DNA of 48,214 nt from an uncultured Bacteroidales bacterium (GCA_900319645.1 ONPG01000016.1:1-48214), one strand, 5' to 3'; positions 1 through 7,820 are shown, numbered from the stretch's first letter. A program made the numbers and translations. The notes: a model not told the origin generated them from the sequence alone.

Positions 1-7
1 GGCACTA

Positions 8-39
8 CAAAGTTACTAAAAATCAGCGAATTGTGCAAC
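8..39 (-). promoter_or_regulatory. Bacteroidota-type promoter reading out of the window
   Basis: On the minus strand a -7 box TAACTTTG (8-15) lies 20 nt downstream of GTTG (36-39), which matches the TTTG-N20-TAnnTTTG pattern seen in front of many genes here. It points off the left edge, so its gene is outside the window. Confidence 0.6.
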
Positions 40-56
40 TTTTTTTGTTAAAAAAT

Positions 57-218
57 TTAATCAAAGAACACTTTTTTTAATTCCGCCAACAGGTTAATAT
101 TCATATTTTCTTTTGGATTATTTGGAATAAACCTGTATTTTTCTTCTTCTATTCCGTCCAAATCCAATCCACATTGTCCGGAACGATTAACGCTGAAGGA
201 TATATAATTGTTTGGATA
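57..218 (-). pseudogene. Possible C-terminal coding remnant behind the DUF3667 gene
   Basis: After the TAA of the DUF3667 gene (219-221) the same frame stays open for 53 codons to a TAA at 57-59. The translation looks protein-like (for example LDLDGIEEEKYRFIPNN and ending in LLAELKKVFFD), but it has no good start codon; its only ATG is at 102-104. It could be the tail of a gene whose front was lost, or chance openness. I do not recognise it. Confidence 0.25.
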
Positions 219-1094
219 TTACAATACCAATACTATGATGAGTGTGCGCCAAATGGTGGGCCACCAGTCCCGCTGGAAAAGCTGTTTGAAGTCAACCAGC
301 AGCACCGCAAAAAGCACCAGTTTGGGGACTACCATCTCCCAGCCTTGCATGTGGTCGAACGGCAGTTTGTGAAAAAGCAGCATAGCTATGATACTAAGTA
401 TCTGCAACTGGCACAGGAGGAAGAAAATCACCGTGACTATTTCCGCCAGATTGTAGCCCTCGATATACTCGCCGTTCTCAATCACCCATTCCCCTGTTCC
501 GATACGCGGACTCTTCCGCCATAGCAGCCAAGTCACAAAAATGACTCCCAGCGACTGAATAAGGATGTCCCATGCGCGGTTTTCGTCGCGCCAGTCGTGG
601 ACTTGGTCCAACCAATGTGCGGCATTGAGGACGGTCGTCTTCTGGTCAGAATCAAACCAATCAGGATGAGTCTGTATCATCTTGAATGCCGCAAGGGTCA
701 TATTCTTGTTTTTAGGGGTCTGAACCTCCAATACCCATGCTAATTGCACGAGGATAAGTGTCAGCACAAAAAACATAAAGAACGGTTGCATATAGCGCTG
801 GCGGTGACCGTTGAGATAATCACATATCATATGCCCGGGCCGCCACATCAGATGCCACATGGTGTAGAAGATGTTTCGCGAACCCAGTCCCCATGTTTCC
901 ATAAACGAGAGCACAGCACGTTTGATCGTGATCCGCTCGTGCGAGATCTCGCTCTGTTTCTTGATAACCTCTTGCTGCAACTGATACCACTCAGCGGCAC
1001 GCTGACAGAGTTTCAGGCATTGGTTTCCCAGTGCTTTTAACTGCGTCAGACATCTATTCCATAACTCTTTGAAAGACTTCATCTCAATAATCAT
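219..1094 (-). CDS. DUF3667-family membrane protein
   Basis: Polytopic inner-membrane protein of about 291 residues; the family has no known function. The DUF3667 signature is visible near residues 75-105: TMWHLMWRPGHMICDYL followed by GHRQRYMQPFFMF, leading into the first membrane helix. Further hydrophobic segments lie near residues 180-195, 225-245, 260-275 and at the very C-terminus. The Cys-rich zinc-ribbon start common in this family is absent; instead there is a basic helical region. I chose the ATG at 1094 because GGAG lies 9 nt upstream; a GTG at 1100 is the alternative. A promoter lies at 1208-1239, giving a leader of about 100 nt. It is transcribed alone. Confidence 0.7.
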   Translation of the reverse strand: MIIEMKSFKELWNRCLTQLKALGNQCLKLCQRAAEWYQLQQEVIKKQSEISHERITIKRAVLSFMETWGLGSRNIFYTMWHLMWRPGHMICDYLNGHRQRYMQPFFMFFVLTLILVQLAWVLEVQTPKNKNMTLAAFKMIQTHPDWFDSDQKTTVLNAAHWLDQVHDWRDENRAWDILIQSLGVIFVTWLLWRKSPRIGTGEWVIENGEYIEGYNLAEIVTVIFFLLCQLQILSIIAMLLFHKLPFDHMQGWEMVVPKLVLFAVLLVDFKQLFQRDWWPTIWRTLIIVLVL

Positions 1095-1207
1095 GCTCAC
1101 TATCTCCGGATTTAGAGAAACAATTCAACCGTATCATAAGGTATTTGTTTTTATTACATACATACGTACATGTGCCGTCGCGCTTGCTATATACCCAAAA
1201 TACGCTG

Positions 1208-1239
1208 CAAAGGTACTACTTTTTTTTGAATTGTGCAAT
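1208..1239 (-). promoter_or_regulatory. Promoter of the DUF3667 gene
   Basis: Minus strand -7 box TACCTTTG (1208-1215) and a -33-like ATTG (1236-1239) with a 20-nt spacer. It reads towards the DUF3667 gene. Confidence 0.65.
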
Positions 1240-1317
1240 AATTTGTTTGTTTTTTTTCTTTTTTGAAATTTTAAGTTGTACCAGATTTCTTAGCTGACGC
1301 ACGATTATTACGTAAAA

Positions 1318-1381
1318 CCTCGTAACCTCGTAATCTCGAAACCTCGTGATCTCGTAATCTCGTGATCTCGAAATCTCGAAA
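1318..1381. repeat. Degenerate tandem word tract (CTCGTAAT / CTCGAAAT type)
   Basis: About seven imperfect copies of an 8-9 bp word of the form (A)TCTCG(T/A)(A/G), such as CTCGTAAC, CTCGTAATC, CTCGAAAC, CTCGTGATC. It fills the gap between the DUF3667 promoter and the 3' end of the next gene. The rest of the 1101-1406 gap holds the promoter and AT-rich sequence without a gene. Confidence 0.85.
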
Positions 1382-1406
1382 AATCCCCCTCGCGAAAAGC
1401 GCCCGG

Positions 1407-1799
1407 TCACTCCGGGTGCTTTTCATTTACCAATACCGCCCTCACGAAGTTCGGAAACTGCTTGCAAGCCCCCTCGCTCCTGAGCTGTTCACGCCAGCGG
1501 TCGTACATCTCCATAAACCGCGGATGACTCTTGTCGCGACAGATTGCTCCCGCTTCGCGGCACGCTTCACGCCAGCGCGAACGCTGAGCAACTTCCTTCT
1601 TCGTCAACGGGTGTGCTTTGTAGTCGCGACGCTCCTGCACGTAGATCTCTTTCGGACCCAATGCCAGCACTTCGCCTGTCAACGGATCTTTGACCGACTT
1701 GCGACGGGTAACACAAAGACGGTTTTGTATTTTCTTCTTGCTTAATGCGCCGGTGAAATTCTCAAAACCGGCTGATGGTACATAATGAGCCATATTCAT
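1407..1799 (-). CDS. Unknown small basic protein, 130 aa
   Basis: Not recognised. The likely start is the ATG at 1799 (protein begins MNMAHYVPSAGFENFTGALSK), because the in-frame extension upstream is only a tandem word repeat encoding Lys-Arg-Ser. The protein is soluble, basic and rich in Arg/Lys/Glu, with a middle section (EVLALGPKEIYVQERRDY) that looks like a structured core, then a charged helix (REACREAGAICRD). No signal peptide or membrane segment. It lies just downstream of the DUF3987 gene on the same strand, and I infer that the two form one accessory unit. Codon use is more core-like than that of the genes at 3.7-5.2 kb. Confidence 0.6.
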   Translation of the reverse strand: MNMAHYVPSAGFENFTGALSKKKIQNRLCVTRRKSVKDPLTGEVLALGPKEIYVQERRDYKAHPLTKKEVAQRSRWREACREAGAICRDKSHPRFMEMYDRWREQLRSEGACKQFPNFVRAVLVNEKHPE

Positions 1800-1809
1800 T
1801 TTTTGTTTT

Positions 1810-1871
1810 GACCGTTTTGACCGTTTTGACCGTTTCATGTGCCAAACGGTCAATATGGTCAATACGGTCAT
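1810..1871. repeat. Tandem GACCGTTTT words
   Basis: Three near-perfect copies of the 9-mer GACCGTTTT (1810-1835), followed by a related series GGTCAATAT / GGTCAATAC / GGTCAT. The tract lies directly upstream of the 130-aa gene and, read in frame, would give (KRS)3. Confidence 0.85.
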
Positions 1872-1968
1872 GTCATTTTTTTTAATGCATCAGCCAATTT
1901 TGGCTGATAAATCGTTAGTGATACTTATATATCTTTAGTGGTTTGTTATACATTTTCGAGGGTATTAC

Positions 1969-3237
1969 CTAAGCCGAAGCCAAGCACTTCCTATATACGC
2001 CATGGCGAATTTTGACCACTAACCCTTCTTCTAACCATCCTTCATTCCATCGTGTGGCTGTCCGATAGGATAATCCATGAGCCTTCGCTTCTGTGACCAA
2101 ATTCTGAACTTCAAACTCCTCCGGCAATAAACTCAGCAACATCTTACGTTGGTCCAAAGGCTGCACTTTCGGTACACTCACCTCCTCTGCACCTTTGATC
2201 ATCCGATAAGCCGCCGCCATATGGAGAATCAACTTGTTTCCGATGAGTTCAGCGGTCTGATAATCCTCGTCCGTGCAAGAGAGAGCAACGTCCATTTTGT
2301 CCGAATAGTATTCGGACTTCTTCCATCTTAACGCAGTTAATATCATCGCAATCCGCTCGATATGTACCGCCATTCGCAATACAACGGAATGGAAATTGTC
2401 GCCCAACAACTGCATCAGTGCCGGATAAGCCGTCTCTAAATGTTGTCCTAAACGCGCACGTTGCTCGCTCGTAAGCGAGAACTCTATAGGTCTGCTCTTA
2501 TACAACGCCTGGCAGAGGTCAAAGAGCTGTTGGGCTGCAGTACTCATCACACCGTTCGAACCGCTTGCCGGCTCTACATAACGACTGCTAAATGCCTGCT
2601 GGTCATTCACAATCAGCGTCAAGAGACGCGAGAAATAACCGTTCTCGATACTCGGTACGAGTGCTTTGTACTGGCTGAACGTACCCGTGAGCAACACGCT
2701 CAACTGCGGGCACGCGATACACGAACTATTGTTCGCGCGGTTACGCGTGATCGGCTCATGCTCCGCGGCTTTACGCAAAGCGGTATTGTAGTTCGCTACG
2801 GACGTTCGCCACACGTCGGTAATGACCGATCCTTCGCTCTCGTGGATGTACCCGCGACCGTTCTGGCGTTCCAACTGCTTGTAGAATCCCGGGTAAGACG
2901 AGTCTCCGGCAATAACCAGCGGCGCCGCCTCGTGTACCTTGCTGACGAGTTCCAACGCAAGGTTCGCAATGCCTTTGCCGCAAGCCGCAGAACCGACGAT
3001 AAAGCATTGAAGGTTAGGGTAGTACTTCTTGCCTGTTATCCCATAACGGAAATAGAGATTAGGCATACAGCTGCCCGCAGCTGTCAGCAACGACATCAGC
3101 AACATGTCCCGCTCCGCATCGCTTTGCGCAAGCGACATAATAGGTTGAATCATTACCGGCAACTTCTCCGGCTCAATGTGTTTGGCGATGTGCAGATCCT
3201 GCTCCGCTTCCATCGCAGAAGATAAATTTTGAATCAT
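1969..3237 (-). CDS. DUF3987-type P-loop protein, 422 aa
   Basis: Resembles the DUF3987 proteins common in Bacteroidota accessory regions, which are thought to be helicase/primase-like ATPases. A Walker-A-like loop VGSAACGKG lies near residue 80, followed by a region containing AGDSSYPGFYKQLE and ESEGSVITDVWR, and by CPQLSVLLTGTFSQYKAL. The C-terminal 60 residues (LPEEFEVQNLVTEAKAHGLS, SYRTATRW) look like a winged-helix DNA-binding domain. The start at 3237 (MIQNLSSAME) is preferred over a longer open frame whose first codons lie in repeat-like DNA; 3213 is also possible. There is no signal peptide. It is shorter than many family members, which often carry an extra N-terminal VirE/primase-like domain; none is seen here. 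Role unknown. Confidence 0.65.
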   Translation of the reverse strand: MIQNLSSAMEAEQDLHIAKHIEPEKLPVMIQPIMSLAQSDAERDMLLMSLLTAAGSCMPNLYFRYGITGKKYYPNLQCFIVGSAACGKGIANLALELVSKVHEAAPLVIAGDSSYPGFYKQLERQNGRGYIHESEGSVITDVWRTSVANYNTALRKAAEHEPITRNRANNSSCIACPQLSVLLTGTFSQYKALVPSIENGYFSRLLTLIVNDQQAFSSRYVEPASGSNGVMSTAAQQLFDLCQALYKSRPIEFSLTSEQRARLGQHLETAYPALMQLLGDNFHSVVLRMAVHIERIAMILTALRWKKSEYYSDKMDVALSCTDEDYQTAELIGNKLILHMAAAYRMIKGAEEVSVPKVQPLDQRKMLLSLLPEEFEVQNLVTEAKAHGLSYRTATRWNEGWLEEGLVVKIRHGVYRKCLASA

Positions 3238-3359
3238 AAAGTAAAGTTTTAAATAAAAATGTTTTGTATGTTTATTTCCTTTGTATGCTTTCACTCGAAG
3301 AGTTGCGGAGTTTGGGGATAAAAACTATCTGGGTGCTTGCACACAAGGAGTTTTTAGCC

Positions 3360-3500
3360 TCAAAGTACGCAAAGCGCAAAGCGCTAAAGCATACAAAGGG
3401 GTTTTTTATGTTTTTTCTTATATCAAATTCAATCTCTCGATAATTCGCTATCTCGATATCTCGATGACTCGATTTCACGTAATCTCGAAAGATCGCTCTC
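3360..3500. repeat. Word tracts GCAAAGCG and TATCTCGA upstream of the DUF3987 gene
   Basis: Two degenerate tandem tracts. The first is ACGCAAAGCGCAAAGCGC-like (about 3366-3390). The second runs over about 3424-3500 with words CTCGATA, CTCGATGA, CTCGATTT, CTCGAAAGA. The 3238-3768 gap otherwise holds AT-rich DNA and the promoter at 3728-3759; I see no credible gene in it. Confidence 0.75.
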
Positions 3501-3727
3501 TATATATAAGGAAAAATGCCCGCTCTATACGGCTAAACGTCACTTTTTCGTTTTACGAGAACCTCCAAAACTCGCGACAATTTTATGCCCCTCGCGCTAC
3601 TGATAATCAACAACTTATAAAAAGCTATGAAAATCCTGTCGCTTTTTCCGTGTTCGTTTTTTTTTGATGTTTTTTGTGACATAAATCCGTTAGAACAATA
3701 CGAAAATGCATAAAAATGGCACTTTTA

Positions 3728-3759
3728 TTTGCAAGTGTCATTTTTTTTGTGTACCTTTG
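3728..3759 (+). promoter_or_regulatory. Promoter of the 156-aa unknown gene
   Basis: TTTG (3728-3731), 20-nt spacer, TACCTTTG (3752-3759). The first usable ATG (3769) is only 9 nt beyond the -7 box, so the mRNA should be nearly leaderless. This also rules out the longer open frame that begins upstream of the promoter. Confidence 0.8.
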
Positions 3760-3768
3760 CACCGAAAA

Positions 3769-4239
3769 ATGAAAAATATGACGACTTTATCACCTAGCGA
3801 AAAGGAAAGTATTATGAAGGATATGAAATCCTTCGACGAGTCCATGCCTGCTGTAGGGATATTTTGGTATAATCCGGAAGAGCACGATTTTTTCGGTGTG
3901 TACAAGAAGGAACTAACGCCAAAAATGGTAGAAGATGCAGCAGAAAAAGGCTTGCCATTTATTAACTACCAAACCTTACATCGACAGGTATGGCAGAAAC
4001 AATATTTCCGTGCGTTGGCAAAGCATGAACCGACTAAATTCAGCGGTGATTATACACAAGTGCCTCGTGGTCGAGTGGCTTGGAATATTGATAAGTTTAT
4101 TGTTTTTGTCGGTCAATGGGCAAAGGACAAGGAGGAAGAATTGACCGAATTGATAGAGAAATATTTTGCTCTGCCGTATTTTGAATTCCGGTATGATGAA
4201 CACTGGGACTTAGGTCACGGCTGGTCCGGAGATTTATAA
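3769..4239 (+). CDS. Unknown protein, 156 aa, accessory island
   Basis: Not recognised. A soluble acidic protein with no signal peptide. Visible features are a conserved-looking N-terminal stretch (VGIFWYNPEEHDFFGVYKK), which reads like a strand-turn-strand, a central DNA- or protein-binding-like segment (INYQTLHRQVWQKQYF), the strand-rich VPRGRVAWNIDKFIVFVGQW, and an aromatic/acidic end (FRYDEHWDLGHGWSGDL). The start at 3769 is set by the promoter; 3778 is equally possible. Base composition is AT-rich compared with core genes. It is followed 4 nt after the stop by a 65-bp repeat that also follows the KilA-N gene, so the two genes look like cassettes of one unit. Confidence 0.65.
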   Translation: MKNMTTLSPSEKESIMKDMKSFDESMPAVGIFWYNPEEHDFFGVYKKELTPKMVEDAAEKGLPFINYQTLHRQVWQKQYFRALAKHEPTKFSGDYTQVPRGRVAWNIDKFIVFVGQWAKDKEEELTELIEKYFALPYFEFRYDEHWDLGHGWSGDL

Positions 4240-4243
4240 CCAT

Positions 4244-4308
4244 CGTCACTCACTGACGTTAAACAGGAACCCAAATCTGACCTCACCGGCAGCGTAAAAA
4301 AGCGGTGA
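4244..4308 (+). repeat. 65-bp two-hairpin direct repeat, copy 1
   Basis: Begins 4 nt after the stop of the 156-aa gene and is 63/65 identical to 5189-5253. It contains hairpin 1 CGTCA-N5-TGACG, a 23-nt linker starting TTAAACAGGAACCC, and hairpin 2 CTCACCG-N14-CGGTGAG. No T-run follows, so it is not a typical terminator. Confidence 0.9.
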
Positions 4309-4334
4309 GAAATATTGAATAATAAAAATTAATT

Positions 4335-5183
4335 ATGGCGAAAGTTAAATCGGATACATTACATGTGCAAGGCATTAATGTAGGAATCTACACAGAAGAT
4401 TATCGGAATGAGTATATCTCATTGACAGATATTGCTCGCTACCGAAATAGTGATGATCCGCGTTTTGCCATACAAAACTGGATGCGAAACCGCAATACCA
4501 TTGAGTTTCTGGGCTTATGGGAAACATTGCATAACCCGAATTTTAACCGTGTGCAATTCGACACGTTTAAAAATGAAGCCGGATTGAATCGCTTTGTGAT
4601 GACGCCATCCAAGTGGATTGACTTAACCGGAGCCATAGGTATTATTACAAAGGCAGGGCGGTACGGAAGTGGCACATATGCACACAGCGACATAGCAATG
4701 GAATTCGCTTCGTGGATTTCATCGGAGTTTAAACTCTATTTGATGAAGGATTATCGCCGTCTAAAATATGACGAGAATTCGCGTCTTTCGCTGTCATGGA
4801 ATCTCAATCGGGAAATCTCTAAACTCAATTATAGGGTGCATACTGATGCTATTCAGCAGAATTTATTGCCTTCTGAATTAACAAAGGAACAACAATCTTA
4901 TGTCTATGCCGATGAGGCGGATGTGCTCAATGTTGCTTTGTTTGGTATGACAGCTGCTCAATGGAGAGCACAGAACCAAGGCAAAAAGGGAAATATAAGA
5001 GATTATGCGTCAATCCAACAATTATTGGTATTAGCAAATTTAGAATCGTATAATGCTCTTTTAATAGAACAACATCAACCACAATCAAGTCGTTTGCAAT
5101 CATTGCGTGATATGGCGATAAAGCAGTTACAAACCTTGTCAGCTCTTGATATCTCTGGGCTACCTCAATTGCCCAAAGCATAA
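4335..5183 (+). CDS. KilA-N domain protein, 282 aa
   Basis: KilA-N is a DNA-binding domain of phage, virus and accessory bacterial proteins. The domain covers about residues 10-130: EYISLTDIARYRN, AIQNWMRNRNTIEFLGLWE, FVMTPSKWIDLTGAIGI, RYGSGTYAHSDIAMEFASW and FKLYLMKDYRRLK. The C-terminal part (130-282) is helical (YVYADEADVLNVALFGMTAAQW), resembling the extra domain seen on bacterial chromosomal KilA-N proteins. The start is supported by the MAKVKSDTLHVQGI beginning. No separate promoter is clear; it lies 95 nt after the 156-aa gene and is probably cotranscribed. AT-rich composition suggests acquisition. Its exact role (defence, phage remnant or regulation) cannot be told. Confidence 0.85.
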   Translation: MAKVKSDTLHVQGINVGIYTEDYRNEYISLTDIARYRNSDDPRFAIQNWMRNRNTIEFLGLWETLHNPNFNRVQFDTFKNEAGLNRFVMTPSKWIDLTGAIGIITKAGRYGSGTYAHSDIAMEFASWISSEFKLYLMKDYRRLKYDENSRLSLSWNLNREISKLNYRVHTDAIQQNLLPSELTKEQQSYVYADEADVLNVALFGMTAAQWRAQNQGKKGNIRDYASIQQLLVLANLESYNALLIEQHQPQSSRLQSLRDMAIKQLQTLSALDISGLPQLPKA

Positions 5184-5188
5184 AATAC

Positions 5189-5253
5189 CGTCACCCACTG
5201 ACGTTAAACAGGAACCCAAATCTGACCTCACCGACAGCGTAAAAAAGCGGTGA
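5189..5253 (+). repeat. 65-bp two-hairpin direct repeat, copy 2
   Basis: Starts 5 nt after the KilA-N stop codon. It differs from copy 1 at two positions, one in the loop of hairpin 1 and one in the loop of hairpin 2, so both stems are preserved. Confidence 0.9.
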
Positions 5254-5328
5254 ATGTATCGACCATATATGGGCGATTAATCCAAGCGCGAAGCGTTGCG
5301 CAAAAAATAGCGTAATAAGCCCAACTTG

Positions 5329-5461
5329 ATTATCTGGAACTTCGACAACTTCAGAAATCATTAATCATTCAAGTACGGTTTATGCACGCTCACGTATTAG
5401 CGTGAGTTTTCCGTGCATTTATTTGAATGATTAAGGTAGTCGAAGACCTCAGATAATCAAA
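5329..5461. repeat. Long imperfect inverted repeat / structured element
   Basis: Nested stems run inwards: TTGATTATCTG/CAGATAATCAA, TTCGAC/GTCGAA, TTAATCATTCAA/TTGAATGATTAA, TGCACG/CGTGCA and CTCACG/CGTGAG around a TATTAG loop. The bulges are asymmetric (for example 14 nt on the left against 4 nt on the right between the second and third stems). It lies between the KilA-N gene and the next promoter. It could be a structured RNA, a miniature inverted-repeat element or a recombination site. The rest of the 5254-5519 gap has no gene. Confidence 0.75.
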
Positions 5462-5519
5462 TGAAGCGAACGAAAGCGCACGCTTTTTGTGTTTATTATG
5501 ATGAAAAATAATATAATCC

Positions 5520-5550
5520 ATTGCATAAATCAAAAAAAGCTGTACCTTTG
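5520..5550 (+). promoter_or_regulatory. Promoter of the secreted 243-aa gene
   Basis: ATTG (5520-5523), 19-nt spacer, TACCTTTG (5543-5550); the start codon follows 31 nt later. Confidence 0.7.
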
Positions 5551-5581
5551 CAGCGAATTGTCAAACAAAACATTCAAAATT

Positions 5582-6313
5582 ATGAAAAAAAGATTTTTAC
5601 TAGTACTCACTACTTTATTTGCATGTGCGACAATCCATGCGCAATTTGCTCAAATGAGCTTACTCACACCACACTATTACCCGGGGGAAGTGTATTTTAA
5701 GGACGGACATGTAGAAGAGTTTGCGGAATTGGAACTGCCGCGCGTCGGCAAAAGCAAACTGGGCGTGAAAAAGAATGCCGAAGATAAAGGACACGTCGAA
5801 ATCAATGCCGCGGATATCATCGGTATTAAAATCTGGCACAAGAATTTTCCGGACAAGAAACACGTTCTCTATTATGTTCACGCACGCAAATCGTATATGC
5901 AAAACGACCATCAATGGGGCAATCCCGTTATGGGCAGCGCGTGGGGAGTCGTTTTCCAATGCGAGCAGAACTACCAGATGGATAAGAAAACCGGTGACCT
6001 TAATTTCGTGAAATTTGTAGGAGGAAATGCTCCGGATACACCCACACTCTACTATTTGGTAAGACCGGGGTGGGAACAAGCAGAACTGCTCTTGTTCAAC
6101 GGAGGATTCCCGCAAAAGAAGAAATCCGCAGAGCTCTTTTCCGAAAACGAAGAGATTGCTACGGCTATCAAGAAAGGCAAACTCAAAGGCTCGGACATGC
6201 AGTATATCTTGGACGAAATGGCAGGGGGCAAGAAAACGGAAGAACCCGTAAAAATCATTCCGGAGATTAAGACGGATTCGGTGTCTAATGGCGTAGTTGG
6301 CGACGATGAATAA
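5582..6313 (+). CDS. Secreted protein of unknown function, 243 aa
   Basis: Begins with a clear Sec signal peptide (MKKRFLLVLTTLFACATIHAQ, cleavage after HAQ near residue 20). The start at 5582 is downstream of the promoter and fits the signal peptide. The mature part has the strand-rich pattern VYFKDGHVEEFAELELP ... INAADIIGIKIWHKNF ... HVLYYVHARK, then RPGWEQAELLLFNGG and a charged, low-complexity C-terminus. I recognise no named domain. The gene is followed without a gap by the protease gene (nearest start candidate overlaps its stop), so the two are probably translated together and may act in the same envelope process. Confidence 0.75.
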   Translation: MKKRFLLVLTTLFACATIHAQFAQMSLLTPHYYPGEVYFKDGHVEEFAELELPRVGKSKLGVKKNAEDKGHVEINAADIIGIKIWHKNFPDKKHVLYYVHARKSYMQNDHQWGNPVMGSAWGVVFQCEQNYQMDKKTGDLNFVKFVGGNAPDTPTLYYLVRPGWEQAELLLFNGGFPQKKKSAELFSENEEIATAIKKGKLKGSDMQYILDEMAGGKKTEEPVKIIPEIKTDSVSNGVVGDDE

Positions 6314-6323
6314 TTCTTACAAT

Positions 6324-7820
6324 ATGAAGCGTTTCTACTCTTTGGCAGCTTTGCTGCTATGTGTATGGATGTCGGCGTCCGCGCAAGGACTGCGGCACAG
6401 CGTCTGTATCGTTTCTCCTGAGTTTGTGGACTCGGAAAGAGCGATGATGGCGGATTACTCTTTGTACATGGCACGTGCCGGTATGAGAAGTGCCTCGCAG
6501 GCCCTGACCGCCTATAAGAACGAAGAAACCTTTGGTTCCGGCGTTGTGGTGGAGCATGGCGGCAAGAAATATGTGCTCACCAACCTACATGTCATCGGCT
6601 ATGCCGAGAGAGCAACAATCATCTTCCAGTTGCACGAGAAAACGCTCCGCTACGAACATTGCGATGTGACGAATATTGCTTCAACGGACTTGGCGGCGAT
6701 AGCCCTTCCTTCGGAATGCGAGATGATTGCGCTGCCTGTTTATGCAGGTGAGATAGAGGAAGATCTCTCTATTGTGGCAGCAGGTTTTCCCGAGTTGGCA
6801 AATAAACCGTCCTGGCAACTCACGCGTGGAAGCATATCTAATGCGCGTGTGGATATGGACAGCTACGAGCACGCTTCGCGTATCATCCAACATACGGCTT
6901 CTATTGATCCCGGTAGTAGCGGCGGACCGCTCTTGCTCAAAAACGCGGCAGGCAAGTACGAGATCTTGGGCATCAACACCTGGAAGGCTTTCTATCGCGA
7001 AGGAGTGGGATTAGCAATCGGGAAAGAAGATGTGCAAGCGTTTATCGCCACATTGGGAGCATCTAAAACAGATGCAAGGAATGAGATGGAGCCTCTACGT
7101 GCTCTCTCCGGCGAAGATTGGTTGTATGTGTTCCGCCAGTTGCCGGATTCGGTTCAAAAAGATTTAAGGGAGACGGATTGGCATTTGCCGCTTGATCCCG
7201 CGCTGCGCACACTTGCTTTCCGTGATAGTCTGATGGCGCAAAAGGGGAAGGCTGCCAAGAAATTCGAGCGCTCCGCAACGCATATCGTGACGGATATGGA
7301 TAATATGAACCATGTGCGGTTGGTCTATGACAATTATCTGGGAATGAACCAGCAGGTGGGGCTGCAAGTAGGGCATGATTGGTTGGGTTATATCGCTACC
7401 GGCGTGCAGATAACCGCGCTTATCGAAGAAGCCATGACCGAGGACGAGATTTCCGCTACCAAGTTAGGTTATAAAACCCGCGCGGGGGCCATGTTCGGCA
7501 TTTATGTCGGAGGTCAGCTGCCCATTCAGGTGGGAAAATACATGCTTGTTCCGCGTATTACCCAGAGTGCCGGAGCCGGACCGATGAAAACGGGAAATAT
7601 CTATGGGGGCTTTGCTATTCTCACGGATACGCGTATAGGGCTCGATTGGCGTATCCCGTTCAACTCCGTGGACTTGGTCCTAGGACTTCATTACGCGATG
7701 GATTGGCAGTGGACTAAGAATGATTTGAAGATTCCGGCGTTCAAGCCCAAAGCAAATAACGACACTTTCAATCAATACCTCCAGCACGGTGTCGGCATCA
7801 CCTTGGGTGTAGCTTGGTAA
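6324..7820 (+). CDS. Exported trypsin-like serine protease with barrel-like C-terminus
   Basis: A 498-residue protein with a signal peptide (KRFYSLAALLLCVWMSASAQ). Residues about 65-260 form a chymotrypsin-fold protease of the DegP/S1 type: catalytic His89 in LTNLHVIG, Asp122 in STDLAAIALP, and Ser199 in IDPGSSGGPLL. No PDZ domain follows. Instead residues 330-498 alternate hydrophobic and polar residues and end in GVGITLGVAW, which looks like an outer-membrane beta-barrel with a terminal aromatic residue; that part is inference. Starts at 6306 or 6324 are possible; 6324 gives the cleaner signal peptide. Probably cotranscribed with the preceding secreted protein. Confidence 0.8.
   Translation: MKRFYSLAALLLCVWMSASAQGLRHSVCIVSPEFVDSERAMMADYSLYMARAGMRSASQALTAYKNEETFGSGVVVEHGGKKYVLTNLHVIGYAERATIIFQLHEKTLRYEHCDVTNIASTDLAAIALPSECEMIALPVYAGEIEEDLSIVAAGFPELANKPSWQLTRGSISNARVDMDSYEHASRIIQHTASIDPGSSGGPLLLKNAAGKYEILGINTWKAFYREGVGLAIGKEDVQAFIATLGASKTDARNEMEPLRALSGEDWLYVFRQLPDSVQKDLRETDWHLPLDPALRTLAFRDSLMAQKGKAAKKFERSATHIVTDMDNMNHVRLVYDNYLGMNQQVGLQVGHDWLGYIATGVQITALIEEAMTEDEISATKLGYKTRAGAMFGIYVGGQLPIQVGKYMLVPRITQSAGAGPMKTGNIYGGFAILTDTRIGLDWRIPFNSVDLVLGLHYAMDWQWTKNDLKIPAFKPKANNDTFNQYLQHGVGITLGVAW

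Noticed and set aside
219-221. Stop-codon readthrough of the DUF3667 gene into the downstream open frame
   Set aside because: The protein already ends in a complete hydrophobic helix and no recoding signal is visible around the TAA; a remnant or chance frame is simpler.
2461-3225. 254-codon plus-strand frame over the DUF3987 gene
   Set aside because: Arg/Leu-rich translation without domains and without a promoter; shadow of the DUF3987 gene.
3281-3667. 128-codon frame between the DUF3987 and 156-aa genes
   Set aside because: Its codons run through repeat words and AT-rich non-coding DNA; no promoter or protein-like composition.
4244-5253. Integron attC sites around the KilA-N gene
   Set aside because: GTTAAAC matches the 3' core pattern, but the matching 5' core and the folded arm that should precede it are absent, and the conserved part lies on the wrong side. 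No integrase gene is seen.
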